From: Penaeus vannamei
Lineage: Eukaryota > Arthropoda > Malacostraca > Decapoda > Penaeidae
Length of the DNA stretch: 27,500 nt
NCBI RefSeq assembly: GCF_042767895.1
Contig: NC_091565.1
Location: 4,698,891 to 4,726,390, forward strand
Direction: 5' to 3'
The first letter of the stretch is position 1, and every line of letters starts with the position of its first letter. The notes beneath the pieces are model-generated. The model was not told the origin of the DNA, ran no database searches, and was given only the letters and a program-made list of their open reading frames with translations. This document shows, in pieces, positions 22,426 through 27,500 of this stretch. Both the position numbers and the translations under genes were made by a program.

Positions 22426-22438
22426 CACACACACACGC
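22281..22438 (+). repeat. (GC)n then (CA)n microsatellite with CACG steps
   Basis: A (GC)6 block at 22281-22292 passes into CACG/CACA steps and then pure CA (about 22347-22417), ending in CACG/CACA again. The alternating purine-pyrimidine pattern could form Z-DNA. Confidence 0.95.
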
Positions 22439-22728
22439 ATTTATATGTATGTTTGCATATGGATATGTGTACACACACACACATAAAAAGCACACCGACA
22501 CCCATACCATCCATACAGACATCCATACATACGCACATACAAACTCATGCGTACGAATGTACAGGAACCTCAGCACGCGCGGCGTATGTATTTCGTTCCT
22601 GTAATTAGCCAAGTATAAAGGGTTCAGCGGACCGACGGCGCGCAGGTGAGAGTAACGTTGTCTGCGTCGTGACTCGATTACCGAAGGGCGATTTTAGATT
22701 TACTTTCTGTTGGAAATGCGATGGGGTG

Positions 22729-22782
22729 TTTTTTTTTTTTTTTTTTTTTTCTCTCTCTCTTTTTCTTTCTTTCTTTCTGTCT
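22729..22782. repeat. Poly-T and pyrimidine run
   Basis: About 23 T followed by CT and CTTT steps. The preceding 22439-22728 is unique; a TATAAAG lies at 22614-22620 without other promoter support. Confidence 0.8.
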
Positions 22783-22867
22783 TTGGTTGTCGATAGGCGC
22801 ATATGGACGAGAGTATTTTATCGGAACTGATGTCCGGTTTTGCGAAAAAAAAAGGAATTTTGAATAG

Positions 22868-22898
22868 GGGGAGAGAGAGAGAGAGAGGGAGGAAGAGG

Positions 22899-22933
<35 letters not shown>

Positions 22934-22990
22934 AGGGAGGGAGAGAGAGAGAGAGAGGGAGGGAGAGAGAAAGAGAGAGAGAGAGAGAGT
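22868..22990 (+). repeat. (GA)n / GGGA array
   Basis: GA dinucleotides with frequent GGGA interruptions, including GGGAGAGGGAGAGGGAGGG. Confidence 0.92.
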
Positions 22991-24029
22991 ATAAAATAAA
23001 TTCGATTAATGGAGCTAAGGTCCACTGAGTCTGTTTTTCATTAATGGACCAACTCGTGACATGACCGTGAGCAGTGACCGACGCTGTCAACGCGTAACTG
23101 TCAGATTTGATAGATGTCATTAGAAAATAACTGACAGTTATTTTGTAATCACGAAAGTAATATCGAAATGAAGTACCTTTTGGAAATTGCAAGTGAAGTG
23201 GTTTGAAAATCGCCTTTACGACTCTAGAAATAACACAGCATCGATAACTCCTTGGGTTTTTCTCAGATGAAAAACTACAACAACGAAATTTCGTAACAGT
23301 GCCTCCGGTTGAGCGAGAACGAAATCGCTACGTTATACGGATCTCGATTACGAATTCTCTGAACGGCATAATTGGTAATCTTGTCGGATTGCGGTAGTCT
23401 GGAAGATGCCAAATGTCGTTTTTTATCTCTCTTTTTTATCTCGGAGTTATAAAGTTAAGTCGTTCTTTGTCTCGGGCTGATGAGTACGACCTCCCAACGG
23501 AATGATCTGATTTGGAGTAGATAGAGCTACGGAATGGTCTGATTTGGAGTAGATAGAGCTGTGTTTTGCATATTTTACATTTAAAGAAAACTTTCCCGCC
23601 AATTTATCTCGTTCACATCCGTTTTCTTTCGGCGTCTTTGTAGGGTAACCGCCCAGAACGCGAGGAGAACTATCGATTAATTTTATTTATCATGTTTTCT
23701 TTATGAATCTTTCCCCTCGATATGGGTTGATGCTTTTTTCCGCGATTAATTATGATCTAGCGGGGAGCGTAGAAGCTGCCGGATATTCTTTAACGTTAAG
23801 ATTCACCCGCCCTGAACGTTTGTTTACCCGGCCGTTTCCGGGTCAATAAATGACGAGTGATTTTTTTCTTTTTTCTTTCTCTTTCATCCGAAATTTCCGT
23901 ATTTATCTTTTGTTGTATTTGTGGATTTGGAAGATTAGATTATGATGAAATATTCGGGAATTATGTAATGTGTTTGGTGATTGTGTGAGCGTTATATAAG
24001 AAGATTGAGAAAGAAAATGATTCATGTTA
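22991..24029. other. ~1-kb unique intronic stretch with a 32-bp duplication
   Basis: Normal-complexity sequence, moderately AT-rich with scattered CpGs. No coding frame was recognised. It includes the exact-spacing duplication at 23497-23560 listed separately. Confidence 0.5.
23497..23560 (+). repeat. 32-bp tandem duplication
   Basis: ACGGAATGATCTGATTTGGA plus 12 further bases occurs at 23497-23528 and again at 23529-23560 with one mismatch (GATCT versus GGTCT). Confidence 0.95.
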
Positions 24030-24494
<465 letters not shown>

Positions 24495-25276
24495 GGAAAA
24501 AACGTATTATGCCATGAAGACGCCATGAGTAATGGCGGACATGAAATAATCATTACTCTATACGTGACTGACAGTTCCTAGAATCATGCACATTTTGAGA
24601 GAGGAAAAGAGTGCGCATGTTTTAGCAATTTCCGTAACATGTTCTTCCGTGTTTATTTTTATTTTCATTCTATATCATTTATTTATTCATATTCATTTAT
24701 TTATTTATTTTATTCATTTATTTTACTTCAACGTGGGTGGTTTCTAGGTAAACAAACTACGTCAAAAGATTTTTTTAATAATCGTAATTATGTCCTCCAC
24801 GAGAAATAGCAAAATCATTAAAAAAAAATAATAGTAATGAAATATTTATTACGGATATCAGTACTGACGAAAAAAAAAATATTACTTTCCCGTCACGTCA
24901 ATTTCATGTCGGATAGATTCAAATCGTAATAATGGCGATTCTTTTCCGGATGAATTGCTGTTTCTTTACCGTTTATTCGATTATACTTTACTGCTGTTTC
25001 TGTACCGTTTATTCGATTATACTTTTCGATGTGAAGTGTCTTCCCGTTAGGATTCTAAGAGAAAAGATATGAAACGGTTCTGTGTCGTTAAAATAGATGC
25101 TATGATTATATGTTATATAGTAGCAGAGTGTTACGTTTATCAGATTTCGGATAATTTCGTCTAGTGGTGCTTCTATTTATATTTTGACGTTATTTTTCTT
25201 CTTTTTTTCTGATTTTTTTTTCGAACACGTCCCCCTATATATGATTTTTTAAATTATTTTAAATTATATAAGTGAC
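24495..25276. other. Unique AT-rich intronic sequence
   Basis: ATTT-rich patch at 24655-24725 and several A runs. Contains the 36-bp duplication listed separately. No gene was recognised. Confidence 0.5.
24956..25027 (+). repeat. 36-bp tandem duplication
   Basis: TGCTGTTTCTTTACCGTTTA plus 16 further bases at 24956-24991 is repeated at 24992-25027 with about two mismatches. Confidence 0.93.
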
Positions 25277-25950
25277 TTTCTTAACACTTATTCCCTCCAA
25301 CTTTTCGAACATTTTTCCCCCGCACCATCTTCCGAATATCTCTTCTAACACCATTTTTTTCTCTTCATTTCTCCCCTTCAACTTTTCTAACACCCTTCAC
25401 CCTCCCCCCCCCCATCCCCCGCTAATTTCCCCTCCAAAACTTTTCTAACACCCTCCCCCCACCCCCGCCCCCCGCTAATTTCCCTCCCAAACTTTTCTAA
25501 CACCCTTCACCCTCCCCATCCACCCCCCGCTAATCCCCCCCCAACTTTTCTAACACCCTTCACCCTCCCCCTCCCCCCCCCGCTAATTTCCCCCCCAACT
25601 TTTCTAACACCCTCCCCCTCCCCCCCACCCCCCGCTAATTTCCCACCCAACTTTTCTAACACCCTTCACCCTCCCCCATCCCCCCCCGCTAATTCCCCCC
25701 CCCCAAAAAAAAAAAACTTTTCTAACACCATCCCCCCACCCCCCGCTAATTTCCCCCTCCAAAACTTTTCTAACACCCTTCACCCTCCCCCTTCCCCTCC
25801 ACCCCCCCCCCCCGCTAATTCCCCCCCCAAAAAAAACTTTTCTAACACCATCCCCCCACCCCCACCCCCCGCTAATTTCCCTCCCCCACCCCAACTTTTC
25901 TAACACCCTTCACCCTCCCCATCCACCCCCACCCCCCGCTAATTTCCTTC
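25277..25950 (+). repeat. C-rich ~50-60-bp minisatellite, about eleven copies
   Basis: ACTTTTCTAACACC occurs about ten times, usually followed by CTTCACCCTCCCC, a variable C run and CCCGCTAATTTCC. Units at the left edge (25277-25390) are divergent and less C-rich; central units are nearly uniform. C-run length varies between units. The complementary strand is G-quadruplex-prone. Confidence 0.95.
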
Positions 25951-26219
25951 ACCCTCAAGAGCGCTCTAACGGTACAAGCAGAAGAACTTTGAAGATCTAT
26001 TAATGAAGGTAATTGCGAGACCTCTGCTTTCCCTCAGGCGACTCCCTCCCTTTCCTCTCGCCGGAATGAGATGAGATGTCACGTGATGTGTAATTGGGTG
26101 ATTGTCTCGTCTGTTGGTTTGGCTGTTCGCTTGTTTGGTTGTTTGCTGTCTTTGTGTATTGTTATTCGTTTTATTTTTATCGTTTAGTTTCTTCTATCAT
26201 CGTCGTCAACGTTGCCAAC
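25951..26219. other. Unique intronic sequence
   Basis: Normal complexity up to a T/GTT-rich part near 26110-26190. No signal was recognised. Confidence 0.5.
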
Positions 26220-26474
26220 GTCTTCCTTTTCCTCTTCCTCCTCCTCCATCTTCCCCTCTTCCTCCTTCGTCTCTTCTTTCTCCTCCTTCTCCTTCTTCGT
26301 CTTCTTCTTCTCCTCCTCCTCCTCCTCCTCCCCCTCCTCCTCCTCCTCCTCCTCCCCCCCCTCCTTCCTCCTCCTCCTCCTCCTCCTCCTCCTCCTCCTC
26401 CCCCTCCCCCTCCTATTCCTCCTCCTCCTCCCCCTCCTCCTCCTTCTCCTCCTCCTCTTCCTCCTTCCCACCAC
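26220..26474 (+). repeat. (CTC)n trinucleotide-rich tract
   Basis: CTC/CTT triplets with a nearly pure CTC core (about 26310-26400) and CCCCCTCC interruptions. Pro-rich and Leu-rich frames are artefacts. Confidence 0.95.
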
Positions 26475-26739
26475 CATTAATCCTCCAAACAGACACGTCC
26501 TGTAGCTCCTTGAAGGATGTCTTCCCTGGATCCACCTACAGGGAAAGGGGGGGGGGGGTTATAAATGACATTATGGGCGGAGATGGGCGGCGGCAGGTGT
26601 TATGGGGATGGGCGTGGCGAGAAGATAAGCGTCGATCAGTGGGCGGGGGTGCGGTTTGTGGGCGGCCGCAGGACTTTTAGACTCTTTCCCTGGGCGCAGG
26701 TGGATAATGCCAAGGATGCTGATCTTATTCTTGTCATTT
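26475..26739. other. Unique GC-rich sequence with a G run
   Basis: G homopolymer of about 12 at 26547-26558 after GGGAAA. The rest is GC-rich and unique. An ACAG acceptor-like site at 26488-26491 does not lead into an EGF-like frame. Confidence 0.5.
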
Positions 26740-27075
26740 TCTCTCTCTTTCTCTTTCTCGTTCTCGGTTTCGTTCTCATCCTTTCTCTTTTTTTTCTCTC
26801 ACTCACTCTCTTTCTCTGTCTTTATTCCTCTCTCTCTTCTCCCTCTCCCTCCCAACCTTCTTCTATCTCTTTCCCGTCTCTCTTCTTCCCCATCATCTCC
26901 CTCCTTTATCTCTCTCCTGTCCCCCCCACCCAAGCCTTCCTTTATCTCTCTCCTGTCTTTCCTCCCCCACCCCCCCAAATCTCCCTTCGATACCCACATC
27001 CACACATCTGTTATTACTCCCCTCGCCCCCTCCCCCCTTCCCCCTCGTTATACTCCCCTCCCCCTCCCCCCCCTT
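26740..27075. repeat. Pyrimidine-rich CT/CCT/TTTATCTCTCTCCTGTC tract
   Basis: CTCTTTCTC steps followed by a unit containing CCTTTATCTCTCTCCTGTC (two copies at about 26904 and 26939), then C-rich sequence. Confidence 0.8.
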
Positions 27076-27142
27076 CGTTATATCGTGCTGGGCCGAGAGC
27101 CAAGACCTGTTTCTCGAGGTCATCCACATCTTGTCGACGTCG

Positions 27143-27270
27143 AGGAAGAGAGGGATAGGAGGGGGAGAGGGAGAGAGGAGGGAGAGAGAGTGGAGAGGTG
27201 AGGTGGAAAGAGGGGGGAGGGAGGGAGGGACGGGAGGAGAAAGGGGTGGAGAGAGCAGGGGAGAGAGATA
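27143..27270 (+). repeat. GA/GGGA polypurine tract
   Basis: GAGAGGGGA-type sequence of about 125 bases; the strand bias is opposite to the preceding pyrimidine tract. The remaining 27271-27500 is unique and AT-rich with a poly-A run near 27472. Confidence 0.85.
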
Positions 27271-27500
27271 TTGGCATTTCCAGATATTGTATATTGCCTT
27301 TATCGATTTAGGATTATTTAATTCATATGAAAATATTTGTCTTTTTTATTTAGAAAATCATCTCATCCTTCCTTATCTATTTTCCATTGCGTCAATACTA
27401 TAAGAAAGAAGGGGTTTCCAGTTCATACTGCATATGGTCCTTTCTCGACGTAAATGCGCATTTCCCGGGTAAAAAAAAAAAGAAAATAAAAGAATGGAAG

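Noticed and set aside
22614..22620. TATAAAG as a promoter TATA box
   Set aside because: No initiator at the expected distance that I can defend and no downstream coding sequence; AT-rich hexamers are common.
26488..26540. Pyrimidine tract plus ACAG acceptor followed by ACACGTCCTGTAGC
   Set aside because: In phase 1 it reads DTSCSSLKDVFPGSTYRE with one cysteine and no EGF pattern or good donor; the pyrimidine tract is a CTC microsatellite.

Overview
The window looks like nuclear DNA of an arthropod, most probably a decapod crustacean and quite possibly a penaeid shrimp. The grounds are indirect. There are spliced exons with canonical GT..AG borders and multi-kilobase introns, and the simple-sequence DNA is extremely dense: di-, tri- and tetranucleotide arrays, polypurine/polypyrimidine tracts and minisatellites fill roughly a third or more of the window. 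That density is known from penaeid genomes. There is no bacterial-type gene organisation, and almost all long open frames are translations of low-complexity repeats.

I can support one gene, on the + strand, as three coding exons. Exon A (1626-1821) encodes an N-terminal, LDL-receptor-class-A-like module. Exon B (7964-8068) encodes a cysteine-rich EGF-like module. Exon C (14323-14439) encodes a complete calcium-binding EGF domain. The splice phases agree across all three exons (0 to 1, 1 to 1, 1 to 1), all acceptors follow pyrimidine tracts, and all donors are GTAAGT or GTGAGT. Module order and wording match the N-terminus of dumpy, the giant apical extracellular-matrix/ZP-domain protein of arthropods that tethers epidermis and tendon cells to cuticle. 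I infer a dumpy orthologue or close relative. The first exon (signal peptide) and the many later EGF/DPY exons are not visible, so the intron after exon C is longer than 13 kb.

Layout: 1-1625 unique upstream sequence or preceding intron; 1626-1821 exon A; 1822-7963 intron with C-rich, polypurine and polypyrimidine tracts, a perfect 5 x 30-bp repeat, a 103-bp duplication, a G-rich tract and a ~35-bp AT-rich minisatellite that runs up to exon B; 8069-14322 intron with GT, CT/AT/GT, TTTA, TGTA, GA, GAA and GGA arrays; exon C; then a >13-kb intron with a 110-bp duplication, a ~2-kb unique stretch, CA/TA arrays, C-rich minisatellites, a CpG-rich unique block (about 20.9-22.3 kb) and a ~465-bp CT array.

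No RNA gene, CRISPR array, recognisable transposase or reverse transcriptase, or second gene could be supported. The most interesting structure is the AT-rich minisatellite before exon B. Its units carry AATAAA hexamers and AU-rich-element nonamers in sense orientation inside the intron.
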